Source: Palaemon carinicauda (taxonomy: Eukaryota > Arthropoda > Malacostraca > Decapoda > Palaemonidae). Taken from it: a stretch of 64,000 nucleotides of DNA. The stretch lies in NCBI RefSeq assembly GCF_036898095.1, contig NC_090765.1, positions 35,501,829 through 35,565,828 on the forward strand, written 5' to 3'. Of this stretch, positions 30,540 to 40,328 are shown one piece after another. A program made the position numbers and the translations under genes. The notes beneath the pieces are model-generated. The model was not told the DNA's origin and did no database searches. It worked only from the letters and a program-made list of their open reading frames with translations. Each line of letters opens with the position of its first letter. The first letter of the stretch is position 1.

Positions 30540-31000
30540 CGCGTCGACTTCATGATTCTGGCGTATTCTAACCAGCAGGGGACGCATTTTCACACCTTTA
30601 CATCTTGCAGTAGAGATACCGGGATGATTGAGATTCTCTCAATACCACCATCGGCTCTCTCATTCCAGGCAGGGGAATGTTCTCTCAGACTATCCGAGCA
30701 GAGCCTCGTAGAGAGAGTGTACCTGGGGGTCTTTGACCTTGGGTAACCAGCAAGTGCTGGTCTGGGGGACCTGATCGCGACAGCTTGGAACCTCAAGCTT
30801 CCGCTATTCTTCCCCCCAGTCTCAGACCCCGAGACTCTGGCAAGATGCATTCCGGTGATGGTGGGACAACTTCGACGCCTGCGTCTTCCCTCCTTTTTGT
30901 CTGTGGACAATGGGTCTCAACAAGACCAGGTTGTCTGTCAACCTTTCAATGGGAGAGCTCCACTGGGACTATGCGCAGAACGGTTTCTGGACCCTCTGCT
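30540..31000 (+). pseudogene. RNase H and methyltransferase-like remnants of X
   Basis: Frames give YSNQQGTHFHTFT (compare YISKQGGTHSLTL of E5), then VFDLG, then IATAWNLKLPLFFPPVSDP (compare LFATSLTKRLPIYCSPVPDP). Near 30870 another frame reads NFDACVFPPFCLW, matching the AFPPF block. Stops and frame changes are frequent. This order, RNase H then methyltransferase-like region, is the DIRS order. Confidence 0.6.
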
Positions 31001-31059
31001 TCCCCTGACGGAACTCCCGGGAGAGCTTCTCCCACGGCACAGACTACTCAAGCAACCAC

Positions 31060-32121
31060 ACTGCGACATCTCTCCCGAACCGGGGCGTCGCTTCGGCTTC
31101 ATGCCTGGAGACACTACGCTTCCTCCTCAAGAAGAGACAACCCGCTACAGTCGCGGTACGGAGGTCGCGTCATCTGCGATAGTCATCCACAGGGGTCTCC
31201 CAGGCAAAGTGAAGAGTCTAAGGTGGTTGGTGCCGTGGGAGATATACCTCTTCCCTTGAGGCCTCTTCTCCAGCAATAACGGTCTTATTGCCTTTCGGCG
31301 GGAGGAAACTCCTTTCCGCTCTCGGAAATGAAGCCTGTCGCTCAGCCTTTCCCTGACCTTCAGGCTTAAAGGAATAACTTTTTCCTGCCCGCTGGATCTA
31401 TCCTCGCTCATGCGAAGCTATGATCGTCCCTGCCCTAGTCGGAGGAAGACCTCCAACTTGGAGCATGGCTCGGACTTTTAGTCCTTTAAGAGATCTTCTC
31501 AAGACCCTTTACGACAGGCCTCGGATTGTATTCCGCCTTGGGTCTCCTGCTCACTCTGGCCACGGCCAGTGTGTAAGCAATCTTCTTGGTCTCTTACGAC
31601 TCCCCCCTTTCTAAGGAAGAGGGGAAGGCAACATTCAGGCTCGCTCCTGAGTTGTTGGCTAGACTCAGAATCTGGGGGTCCCGGCCCTTCGGTCCGATTC
31701 TTTCAAGATTTCGAGTCTCCATTCTGTATCTGATGTCCCAAGACCTTCTCTTTCTTGCCAGTAAAGGAATCGAGAGGTTAGTGCTGGGAACAGCTGCAGT
31801 TTGTCCTCAGTTGCAGCCGATTTGGGAGCACAAGGAGGACATGGGGGGAGAGTCACCAGTATACCTCTTCAGCCCGGACTCAAGGACATTCATCTCGACC
31901 TGTCTCCAGACCCTCCCCCGTCACGTCGCCCTACAGCACGATGTTGGATACATCGCAACGTCCCTCGCCTTCGAGTAATACTACTCTGTGATGCAGGTGC
32001 TACAAGCTGGAGTCTGGAAGCGTCTAATGACCTTCGCAGCCCGCTTCCTGCAGGGCGTGACCCACAGGAGTCTCGATACGTTTTCTATCGCTCTGTGGTG
32101 GCTACACAACAGCTGGTCTAA
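31060..32121 (+). pseudogene. Tyrosine recombinase remnant of X
   Basis: Early blocks (LHAWRHYASSS near 31095) precede scattered YR sequence. A C-terminal block is clear: VMQVLQAGVWKRLMTFAARF then VTHRSLDTFS near 31990-32085, and in the neighbouring frame SVVATQQLV with a stop at 32119-32121. The second half resembles the E5 YR end in layout (W..F..FY, then GPFVAASAVV). No continuous frame exists. Confidence 0.6.
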
Positions 32122-32597
32122 CCTCAGGCTCCTTTTTGGACAGGTAGCAGAAGGTTGAGGGCATTGTTATCAGGTTTTAGTCTGCATGAACGAAAGAAGT
32201 ATTTCTGGCCCTTACTTCTTTCTTCATCATCCCCTCTACGGGGAAGCAGCATCCTGGTCTCTGCATAGCTGACCTCGAACCTCTGCAGGTAAACCATGCT
32301 TCCTTGTGTTCCGAGTATTGAGTCAATACTGTCGCGTCCCCCATACCCTGACGAGGTGGTATTGGGAACGTCCTAACCCAGAGTTCCTTCTGGAACTCCA
32401 GGTCAACTGCCTAGGACGGGTCACACTTCTTCCTTCACACACAAGCTTACGTAGGCCACATGGTTCTTTGCGGAGCAAGGAACTTGTGAGGTGCAGGGAC
32501 TCCTTTTCTCGAGTGCGACTCACTCGGATTCTGAGTCCCCGGGTAAAGCCAAAGCCAGTATGGCTGGGGACTTTCCACCCTTCCTAAGGGGTAAGTC
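32122..32597 (+). other. X 3' untranslated region
   Basis: No coding signal. It lies between the YR end and the ICR, as in the E family. Confidence 0.6.
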
Positions 32598-32953
32598 ACC
32601 CTTTGTAAATAGCGTGGTTTGTATTTCGGTTACGGAACAAATGACAAATTCGAAGATAATTTGTATTTTTCCTAACCATACAAACCTTAGCTATTTACAC
32701 ATATTTGCCCGCCAGCCCTGTCCCCCAAGACAAGTCCTACCTCTAAGTGAAAGTGAGTATTCACCTGTGTGTGAGGGGGAGGAGGGCTAGCTAGCTACCA
32801 CTCCCCTACCCCCCGCTAACTAGCGCGGGGGTAATACACCCTCGTTAAATTCTAATGGCTCGCCATTTCAGCTACGCTAAAAGGTAACCCTTTGTAAATA
32901 GCTAAGGTTTCTATGGTTAGGAAAAATACAAATTATCTTCGAATTTGTCATTT
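32598..32953 (+). repeat. X ICR and right ITR
   Basis: 32598-32642 (ACCCTTTGTAAATAGCG to GGAACAAAT) is the reverse complement of the left tip. 32639-32700 (AAATGACAAATTCGAAG onward) is the reverse complement of the right tip at 32889-32953. The halves overlap at AAAT. The right ITR, GAAAGTGAGTATTCACC onward, mirrors the left ITR. Confidence 0.85.
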
Positions 32954-33595
32954 TTATTCAAAATGTAATAATTATGGGCTGATAACAGCTAGAACACACC
33001 CTGATACTTTGTGCTCCATGGAAGAGCATTGTCCTTAGTGTAACAGCTTATCAGAGGACACTATGGTAGGTTTTGTTCATTTAGTTGAGACTAGACTTGA
33101 ATATTAAGTGGCTAAATGCAAAACACATGAAAGTAGTAAAAAATTGATGTTTACTACACAAGCCTCCCCTTCCGCATGTACTCCTGCCACCATTACCTCT
33201 ATCCTTCAGGCTGTATACCTGAAGTTAGATAATTGGAACCACTTTCTTCAATGATATGCTTAACTATATTGATTAAAGAGAATGGGTGCTTTCTTAATAG
33301 TGTACAAGCTGCTTAGTTTAAAAATGAAGTGTTCCCTGCTTTGGTAAGATTTTGTGTTTTGCAGAGAGTCCTGAGAAATTAATATTTGGCAAGTGGGAAA
33401 AGATATATTACTTTGCAAGATGAGGTTTCACTCTTTACCAGTTTATAGTTCTATTTAGCATTGTGTTTGTCTACCCTTAACCAGGACTGCAAACAAAAGC
33501 AGAAATGGTTTTGTCTATGGAATTTAAGTTATTTGAAGCTTTAGTTTTCACATGACTTTGATTCTCCTCAATTAATTTATTTCTTTTCATTCTAG
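32954..33595 (+). other. Probable intron or 5' flank of the nudix gene
   Basis: AT-rich sequence without ORFs. It ends with a pyrimidine tract and the acceptor TTTTCATTCTAG at the exon at 33596. No other feature seen. Confidence 0.6.
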
Positions 33596-33680
33596 GGAGT
33601 TAAGGATAGATTTTCTGGTCTAACAGTGTCTTCTAAGGACGAATACATTGATTCAAAGGATTTTGGATCAATTTTGGAAG
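33596..33680 (+). CDS. NUDT6: NUDT6-like nudix protein, exon a (N-terminal pre-nudix domain)
   Basis: 28 codons plus one base: GVKDRFSGLTVSSKDEYI, then DSKDFGSILE. Acceptor TTCATTCTAG, donor GAAG|GTAAGG. It corresponds to the segment D-R-F-G/S-G-I/L-x-V before the nudix fold in NUDT6 proteins. The split codon joins exactly to the next exon (Gly/Ala, phase 1). The first coding exon(s) and the start codon are upstream and were not identified. The protein should be a nudix hydrolase acting on nucleoside-diphosphate derivatives; its substrate cannot be read from sequence. The intron after it is 800 bp. Confidence 0.7.
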
Positions 33681-34480
33681 GTAAGGAGATGAAAAATATC
33701 CTTTTAGTTTCGTTTTTATAAATTGTATACAGTTCTATAAAATATTTTGTTGTGCATAACTTATTTCAATTATCAAAATTTCATTGAATTTCTCCAATAA
33801 CTAAAGTAGTTTATGTAATTGTGTAACTATGTATCTTTGTGATTATATATAAAACTACTTTATATTTAGTAATTTACAGCATCATGTTCATGATACTTAC
33901 CCAGTAAAGATGGTAGCAACGTCAGTCTGTACTGTAAGCATTACTTGAGGGTTTTTGCAGTATCCCTTCAGACCTTAGCAGCACTCACCTTTTAACTTTC
34001 CACTATGCCACTTCTTTCTTAAATCTTGCTGTCAGGCCTCTTAACTTTTACCTTATAGTACCCCCAGTTGCACCTGGAATGTAAATGGTCTCCCAGGCAC
34101 CAGTGTGGGCCATTTGATCCTAATTCATAAGTCTAATTCATGATACAGTACTGTACTTTTGTAGCCCTCATAGGGACTGAAGGCTGATGATTCTTACTCT
34201 ATATAGATAAGATGTTTCAACAAGATTTTTTATGTTAGACATTGATATTTTTACTTTGTAATCCCCTTGCAGAGTGAAAAAGTCATAAAGAAGAAAAAGA
34301 AAAATGCTTATTTTAAGAGTTATGGTTGCAACTTTTGCTGTCATGGACTTGCTGTACTAACATAACACCAGTTACTTTAATTTTCCCGGAAGGGAAATAT
34401 TTCTGTTCAATACTGCCTTGCATGTACTGTACCTCTCTTGAAGACAGCTTTGATGATGTCGAATTTTTCTTATTTTGCAG
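33681..34480 (+). other. Nudix gene intron, with a possible dispersed repeat
   Basis: AT-rich intron. A stretch near 33990-34110 (CTCTTAACTTTTACCTTATAG) resembles 42525-42560 and may be a decayed dispersed repeat. Ends at CTTATTTTGCAG. Confidence 0.6.
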
Positions 34481-34572
34481 CATCAATAAATCAATGGCAA
34501 AAGGATGGGATTAGAGCTCTGTGGTTCAAGGTTGATATTCAGCATACTGATTGGGTTCCTGTATTAGCAAAG
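34481..34572 (+). CDS. NUDT6: NUDT6-like nudix protein, exon b
   Basis: With the carried base it encodes 31 residues: ASINQWQKDGIRALWFKVD then IQHTDWVPVLAK. It matches the NUDT6 family block with a WR/K-x-E/D-G-x-x-A-x-W-x-x-I/V pattern directly before the conserved F-x-H-H block of the next exon. Splice sites are consensus (TTTTGCAG, AAG|GTGAGA) and it ends in phase 0. The following intron is about 17.9 kb and contains elements E5 and E7, both in sense orientation with the gene. Confidence 0.75.
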
Positions 34573-35460
34573 GTGAGATTTATTGTAATATTTTTATAGA
34601 TAACAAGTATATTTTTAATCAGTATAGGCCATTAATACTTATATAGAAGTTGCTGGTCAAAGATAAACTTGTGTTTATCTATTTTAGACCTGCCTTTTTA
34701 GTTACAGATGAAGACCTTGAGTGATAGAAAGATATTTTGTAAATGCTCACAGTACATTATCTAACATTAGGTAGTTTACTACAATGTATGCTTCTCTTAT
34801 TCTAAGTTCTGTTAAGCTAAAGTATCACCTGTAGGTAGTGTGTATTTTATGTTGTCCCAGTTTTCACATACAGTAATTATATTTTAGGGTATTTGCACTT
34901 TTGTTGTCATTGTAATGTTTTTTTTAGAGATAACTTATGTTCAGATGATTTAGCTGGTACTGGTATGCATTTTGTCCAAGATTTTATGGTAAATTTTGTC
35001 CTTTGGTGATTGGTCATATTCATCGTTTCTATAGAGGTCAAGTTTAATTTCATATTGAATTATATTTGTAGTTGTAACTAGTTTTGTACACTATCTTTTC
35101 ACTTTAGACATTTATTACTTTTGACTATGTTTTAGGTGGAATACTCCACTAAAGTATTTAATATTGATTTTATATATCAGAAGAGAAGAAAATACTGTCC
35201 TTATTTAATGGTCCTAGTTTTACCTAACCTTTTCACTGTGGTAGTAGGTTAGCCAGGGTACCAGCCCCTTGTTAAGATACTACCGCTACAGAGTTATTGG
35301 ATCTTTTGACTGGCCAGATAGTACTAATATGGATCCCTCACTCTAGTTACAGCTCATTTTCCCTTTGCCTACACATACACTGAAAAGTCTGGCCTATTCT
35401 TTCCACATTCTCCTCTGTCCTCATACATCTAACAACACTGAGATTACCAAACAATTCTTT
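34573..35460 (+). other. Nudix gene intron, 5' part
   Basis: AT-rich, no ORF or repeat recognised up to the left end of E5. Confidence 0.6.
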
Positions 35461-35633
35461 TTTAAATATTTAACTTAGCCGGTGAATATATATAGCTGCA
35501 ACTCTGTTGCTCGACAGACAAAAAACTGTAAAAACCTCGCCAGCAATCGCTATACAGGTTGCGGGTGTGCCCATCAGCGCCAACTGTCGGCCAGATACCA
35601 TACTCAATGTAAACAAAGACTCAATTTCTTCTC
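35461..35633 (+). repeat. E5 left ITR
   Basis: Starts TTTAAATATTTAACTTAGCC. The body matches the right ITR in reverse complement until CAATTTCTTCTC. The conserved palindrome is mutated here (AGCAATCGCT near 35542), while the right copy reads AGCGATCGCT. Confidence 0.9.
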
Positions 35634-35836
35634 TGTCGACGTGTCGACAAGACGTACTTTACTCGCTGTTGAAACCTGGAGTTTTTCCCATCATCTTTGG
35701 TGAAGTACTTTATTTTGGTTTTGAGCTTTCGCTGTGAAGGGTTTTTCTTCAAATAAATCCTTGAACTCTTTTTTGTATCGGATTCATTGTTGATGACTTA
35801 GATCGTTTTTTGGAATTTTCCCTTGACCAATTCAAA

Positions 35837-38269
35837 ATGGCTGACCTTTCACAAGTTCCCAAGTTTAGAAAATGCAATGCTAGGGACTGTTCTAGGCGTC
35901 TTCCAAAGGCTTCTCTCGACCCTCACACTGTTTGTTCCAATTGTCGGGGTAAAACCTGTCAATTGGAAGATCGGTGTGAGGAATGCGTGGGCCTTTCGGA
36001 ATTCGATTTTATCGAATTTGAGAAGTACACACGCAGGCTAGAGAGAGATAGAGTAAGGAGAAGTTCTTCTAGGTCGATAGATTTTTCCTCTCCTCATGCC
36101 CCTCAACCTATTCCTTCCCCTGTAGTGGTTGTTCCTAACCCCCCTCCTAGCACTCAGGAACCATCGATGGCTGACATGATGCGTGCTATCCATGCCTTGG
36201 GGGAGAGAGTTGAGTCCCTTGCAAGTGACCGCAATCAACTCATGGCGGATGTTAAGGAGCTAAAGTGCCAAAGTGCCGCGGGAAGTGATAAAGTGCCTAG
36301 TGAAAGTGTTGTGAACAGTGTTGCGCTTGAGGGTTCGTCTGTTCGTGCCTGTCGTCCTCCTAGTCCGGGACCTCTTGCAAGCTCCCAAGCCCAGGGGAGA
36401 AGCAATGTCGTACGACGCATGGGTTCGAGAGGCCTTGATCAGCGAACAGACGTTCCCTCCATGGTATCAGGCGTATCTCCCCAAGATCGCCCCTACCTAC
36501 GTAAGACGAGAGAGCCCGTTTTTACCTCGTCGTCTGAAGGTGTTTCTCGTAAGAAACTTTGGACCAAGGTCTCACAACCTTTAAAACATAAGTCGGTCCC
36601 TTCAGGACAAGTCCAACGTCCCGGTTGTAGCCACTGGGTCAGTTCGGACTCGTTGCCGTCATCTGATGACTGCTCACCGCCTAAGAGAGGCAAAGCGGTA
36701 CCGCCTCAGTCGCTAACCCCGTCTGTTGCCGCACCTGCTCCCGTAGACCCTAAATGGGCTTTGCTGCAAGACATGCAGTCCAAACTTGCGTCCTTGATGG
36801 AGGACTTTAATGCGGAGAAGGTTGCTGCTGAACCTTCTAGCCAACAACCTTCCAAGCGGTCTGTTGTGCGTCCTATTGACGCTGAGGTATCCTTCTCGCG
36901 TCTACCAGTTGAGGTGGTTCCTCCACCGATGCGACCCAGTGTGGGTTGCCAGCCGCACGTTGACGTTAAGCGACGCTCGGAGGTGGTTGTTGACGTTCAG
37001 GACGTTCAGCAACCATCAGAGGTGACTTGTTTTGACGCGGTGCGTCAACCTCCGCAACCCGGTATGGTGTTGACTGCACAACCCAGACGGTCTAGACAGT
37101 CTCGGGTGGACGCTGTGCGTCCTCGCGCACCCATGGTTGTTGACAGTTCACAGACTGTGCAGCAGTTCCATGACGTTGCGTCCGGCTCCGTCACGCATGC
37201 ACCAGTGCGACCGGACTCAGCGAGCCAGACGTTGCCCACTCCGTTGCCGTTTCCTCATCAGTTTTCGGATGAGGAACTATCTGATGAGGACGTTGCTGAA
37301 CAACAAGACGATCAACCGTCAGAACTGGACGAGCCTAAGGCAACTCAACCATCATTGGACTTTAGAAAAGTCATGGCTGTTTTCAAGGAGTTGTTTCCTG
37401 ACCATTTTATTTCTGTGGCTCCTCGTTCTCCGCCGTCAGAGTTTGTATTAGGCGTGCCTGCTACCGCACCTGCCTTTAATAAACTCGTTCTCTCACGCTC
37501 ATCCAAGAGAGCTTTGCGGCTGTTAGGAGACTGGTTAGAGTCTAAGAAGAGTTTAGGGAAGACAGCATTTGCCTTTCCCCCATCTAAACTCTCTTCTAGA
37601 TCGAGCGTCTGGTATGCCACGGGAGAAGTTCTCGGCTTGGGAGTTCCTGCCTCTGCCCAGGGCGACTTCTCAAGTCTTGTAGACTCTCCCCGCCGCCTTG
37701 CCATGAGACGCTCGAAGATTTGTTGGTCACCATCGGACCTGGACCACCTTCTTAAAGGGATATTTAGGGCTTTCGAAGTCTTTAACTTTTTAGACTGGTG
37801 CTTAGGAGCCCTGAGCAGGAAAATCTCTTCTGCAGATAAGGATATTTCTTTGCTCATTATGTCCTGCATGGACAAGGCCGTCCGTGATGGGTCCAATGAG
37901 CTAGCTGCCTCATTCACGTCCGGAGTCCTGAAGAAGCGAGAGTCTCTCTGTTCTTTCCTGTCTGCTGGAGTTACGCCATGCCAGAGATCTGAACTTCTCT
38001 TTGCTCCCCTTTCCAAGTGCCTGTTTCCTGAAGTCTTGGTAAAGGAAATTGCCGCTTCGTTAGTTCAAAAGGACACCCACGATCTAGTTGCGTCCTCGGC
38101 TCGCAAAGCTCCCCCTTTGCCTACATTGTCTGCTAGACCGAGGATAGACACTCCAGCGTCTCGCTTTATTCCGCCCTTTCGTGGCAGAGCCTCCAGCAGA
38201 GGAGGTGCTCGTGCCGAAGGGAAACGAGGGAAGAGGAAAGGACCCAAGTTCTCCAAGGGCAGAGTCTGA
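35837..38269 (+). CDS. gag-like ORF1 of E5 (zinc motif, coiled coil, capsid-like domain)
   Basis: 810 residues from ATG 35837 (context AAAATGG; a longer frame upstream lacks ATG). Residues 13-50 hold C13, C18, H30, C33, C36, C41, C47 and C50, a likely zinc-binding module, followed by a basic stretch. A coiled-coil segment (MMRAIHALGERVESLASD) lies near 115-140. A Ser/Pro/Val-rich linker with VDV-type repeats runs to about 490. Residues 505-770 form a conserved, probably capsid-like domain (ELFPDHFISVAPRSP, FRAFEVFNFLDWCLGALSR). The C-terminus is basic and Gly/Arg-rich (RGRASSRGG, GKRGKRKG), suited to nucleic-acid binding. It should package element RNA with RT. ORF2 overlaps its last 89 bp in the +1 frame. 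Confidence 0.8.
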   Translation: MADLSQVPKFRKCNARDCSRRLPKASLDPHTVCSNCRGKTCQLEDRCEECVGLSEFDFIEFEKYTRRLERDRVRRSSSRSIDFSSPHAPQPIPSPVVVVPNPPPSTQEPSMADMMRAIHALGERVESLASDRNQLMADVKELKCQSAAGSDKVPSESVVNSVALEGSSVRACRPPSPGPLASSQAQGRSNVVRRMGSRGLDQRTDVPSMVSGVSPQDRPYLRKTREPVFTSSSEGVSRKKLWTKVSQPLKHKSVPSGQVQRPGCSHWVSSDSLPSSDDCSPPKRGKAVPPQSLTPSVAAPAPVDPKWALLQDMQSKLASLMEDFNAEKVAAEPSSQQPSKRSVVRPIDAEVSFSRLPVEVVPPPMRPSVGCQPHVDVKRRSEVVVDVQDVQQPSEVTCFDAVRQPPQPGMVLTAQPRRSRQSRVDAVRPRAPMVVDSSQTVQQFHDVASGSVTHAPVRPDSASQTLPTPLPFPHQFSDEELSDEDVAEQQDDQPSELDEPKATQPSLDFRKVMAVFKELFPDHFISVAPRSPPSEFVLGVPATAPAFNKLVLSRSSKRALRLLGDWLESKKSLGKTAFAFPPSKLSSRSSVWYATGEVLGLGVPASAQGDFSSLVDSPRRLAMRRSKICWSPSDLDHLLKGIFRAFEVFNFLDWCLGALSRKISSADKDISLLIMSCMDKAVRDGSNELAASFTSGVLKKRESLCSFLSAGVTPCQRSELLFAPLSKCLFPEVLVKEIAASLVQKDTHDLVASSARKAPPLPTLSARPRIDTPASRFIPPFRGRASSRGGARAEGKRGKRKGPKFSKGRV

Positions 38270-40328
38270 CTGCCCGCAACTTCAGACAGCAGTGGGAGCC
38301 AGACTCAAGAACTTCTGGCAAGCCTGGGAGAAGAGAGGCGCAGATCAACAATCTGTGAAGTTACTCAGAGAGGGGTACAAAATCCCTTTTGTACGCAAAC
38401 CCCCTCTAGCAACGTCCCCCATCGATCTCTCTCCCAGGTACAGAGAGGAAGAAAAGAGACAAGCCCTGAAACTGGAAGTGTCTCTTTTGCTAGAGAAGGG
38501 AGCGGTGGTCAAAGTCTCGGACCTTCGATCACCGGGATTTTACAACCGTCTCTTCCTAGTTTCAAAGAAGACAGGAGGTTGGAGACCGCTGCTAGACGTC
38601 AGTGCTCTGAATGTCTTTGTCACAAAGACGAAGTTCTCCATGGAGACCACAAAGTCAGTCTTAGCAGCGGTCAGAAGGGAAGACTGGATGGTCTCGCTAG
38701 ACCTAAGGGACACCTACTTCCACATCCCCATTCACTCAGACTCCCAACCTTTTCTGAGATTCGTCTTCGAAGATGCGGTCTACCAGTTTCGGGCCCTGTG
38801 CTTTGGCCTAAGCACAGCTCCTCTCGTGTTTACGAGGCTGATGAGGAATGTGGCCAAATTCCTCCACTTATCGGACATCCGAGCCTCCCTTTATTTGGAC
38901 GACTGGCTTCTCAGAGCCTCTTCCAGTCGTCGCTGTCTGAAGGATCTCAAGTGGACTCTAGATCTGACCAAGGAATTGGGACTCCTAGTCAATTTGGAAA
39001 AGTCGCAGCTGGTCCCATCCCAAACTATTCTGTATTTAGGGATGGAGATTCACAGTCTAGCTTTTCGGGCTTTTCCGTCGGCCCCCAGAATAGATCAAGC
39101 CCTGCTATCCATCCAGAAGATGCTGAAGAAGGAACGCTGCTCAGTCAGGCTGTGGATGAGTCTGGTAGGGACGCTGTCATCCCTGGAACAATTTGTATCA
39201 CTAGGAAGCCTACACCTCCGTCCTCTTCAATACCATCTGGCTTTTCACTGGAAAAAGGACAAGACGCTAGAGGCGGTCTCGATCCCGATTTCCGGAAAGA
39301 TAAAGTCTTGTCTGACTTGGTGGAAGGACAATATCAACCTAAGAGAGGGTCTTCCCCTGGCTGTTCAGACTCCCAACCACGTTCTCTTCTCGGACGCATC
39401 GGACTTGGGCTGGGGCGCGACACTGGACGGTCGGGAATGCTCAGGTCTGTGGAACTCGAGTCAGAGGAGCATGCATATCAACTGCAAGGAGCTGTTGGCA
39501 GTTCATCTGGCCTTGAAAAGCTTCGAGTATCTCCTTCGAGGCAAAGTGGTGGAAGTAAACTCGGACAACACCACGGCCTTGGCGTACATCTCCAAACAAG
39601 GAGGTACCCACTCACTGACGTTGTACGAGATCGCAAGGGACCTGCTCATCTGGTCAAAAGGTCAAGACATCTCCCTAGTAACGAGGTTCATCCAAGGCGA
39701 CTTGAACGTCATAGCAGATTGTCTCAGTCGGAAAGGGCAAGTAATTCCAACCGAATGGACCCTCCACAAGGATGTGTACAAGAGACTTTGGGCCACTTGG
39801 GGTCAACCAACCATAGATCTCTTTGCAACCTCGCTGACCAAGAGGCTTCCAATCTATTGCTCCCCAGTCCCGGACCCAGCAGCAATACATATAGATGCCT
39901 TCCTCCTAGATTGGTCACATCTGGATCTCTACGCATTCCCACCGTTCAAGATTGTCAACAAGGTACTGCAGAAGTTCGCCTCTCACGAAGGGACAAGGTT
40001 GACGTTAGTTGCTCCCCTCTGGCCCGCGAGAGAATGGTTCACCGAGGTACTTCGATGGTTAGTAGACGTTCCCAGAAGTCTTCCTCTAAGGGTAGACCTT
40101 CTACGTCAGCCACACGTAAAGAAGGTACACCAAAGCCTCCACGCTCTTCGTCTGACTGCCTTCAGACTATCGAAAGACTCTCGAGAGCTAGAGGCTTTTC
40201 GAACGAGGCAGCCAGTGCGATTGCTAGAGCAAGGAGAGCGTCTACCATTAGAGTCTACCAATCGAAGTGGGAAGTCTTCCGAGACTGGTGCAAGTCAGTT
40301 TCTGTATCCTCGACCAGTACCTCTGTAG
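38181..40328 (+). CDS. ORF2 of E5: reverse transcriptase, RNase H and methyltransferase-like region
   Basis: 715 codons counted from the GTG at 38181; no ATG occurs before METTKSV (38640), so translation probably depends on +1 frameshifting from gag or on re-initiation. RT: fingers FYNRLFLVSKKTGGWRPLLD, palm MVSLDLRDTYFHIPIH (Asp near 174), active site YLDD at 238-241, then LVNLEKSQLVPSQ and YLGM. RNase H: D405, E437, D462 and D513 are the four acidic residues. The region 540-640 has DLFATS (D546), DAFLLDW and AFPPF (585-589), typical of the Dam-like methyltransferase domain of DIRS elements, though catalytic competence is uncertain. Synthesises element DNA from RNA. Its last 295 bp overlap ORF3. 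Confidence 0.85.
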   Translation: MAEPPAEEVLVPKGNEGRGKDPSSPRAESDCPQLQTAVGARLKNFWQAWEKRGADQQSVKLLREGYKIPFVRKPPLATSPIDLSPRYREEEKRQALKLEVSLLLEKGAVVKVSDLRSPGFYNRLFLVSKKTGGWRPLLDVSALNVFVTKTKFSMETTKSVLAAVRREDWMVSLDLRDTYFHIPIHSDSQPFLRFVFEDAVYQFRALCFGLSTAPLVFTRLMRNVAKFLHLSDIRASLYLDDWLLRASSSRRCLKDLKWTLDLTKELGLLVNLEKSQLVPSQTILYLGMEIHSLAFRAFPSAPRIDQALLSIQKMLKKERCSVRLWMSLVGTLSSLEQFVSLGSLHLRPLQYHLAFHWKKDKTLEAVSIPISGKIKSCLTWWKDNINLREGLPLAVQTPNHVLFSDASDLGWGATLDGRECSGLWNSSQRSMHINCKELLAVHLALKSFEYLLRGKVVEVNSDNTTALAYISKQGGTHSLTLYEIARDLLIWSKGQDISLVTRFIQGDLNVIADCLSRKGQVIPTEWTLHKDVYKRLWATWGQPTIDLFATSLTKRLPIYCSPVPDPAAIHIDAFLLDWSHLDLYAFPPFKIVNKVLQKFASHEGTRLTLVAPLWPAREWFTEVLRWLVDVPRSLPLRVDLLRQPHVKKVHQSLHALRLTAFRLSKDSRELEAFRTRQPVRLLEQGERLPLESTNRSGKSSETGASQFLYPRPVPL

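Larger units (their letters stand above)
25228..32953 (+). mobile_element. X: complete second-lineage DIRS-like element, coding-dead
   Basis: About 7.7 kb with left ITR (25228-25418), ICR (32598-32700) and right ITR (to 32953). The ICR is the reverse complement of the left tip (44 of 45 bases) followed directly by that of the right tip, the defining DIRS arrangement. Between them are several minisatellites and broken traces of RT (29600-29960), RNase H and methyltransferase (30540-31000) and YR (31060-32121), with a 5S rRNA-like sequence at 29952-30062. The two ITRs differ at about one base in some 160, so the copy looks recently inserted despite dead coding sequence. Confidence 0.75.

Noticed and set aside
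32639..32953. 315-bp foldback or MITE at the right of X
   Set aside because: It is the second half of the ICR plus the right ITR of X; the left half of the ICR lies directly before it.
37345..38016. 223-codon minus-strand ORF inside E5 gag (and the like at 62475-63059)
   Set aside because: Antisense shadow of the conserved capsid-like domain; present in both copies only because gag is conserved.
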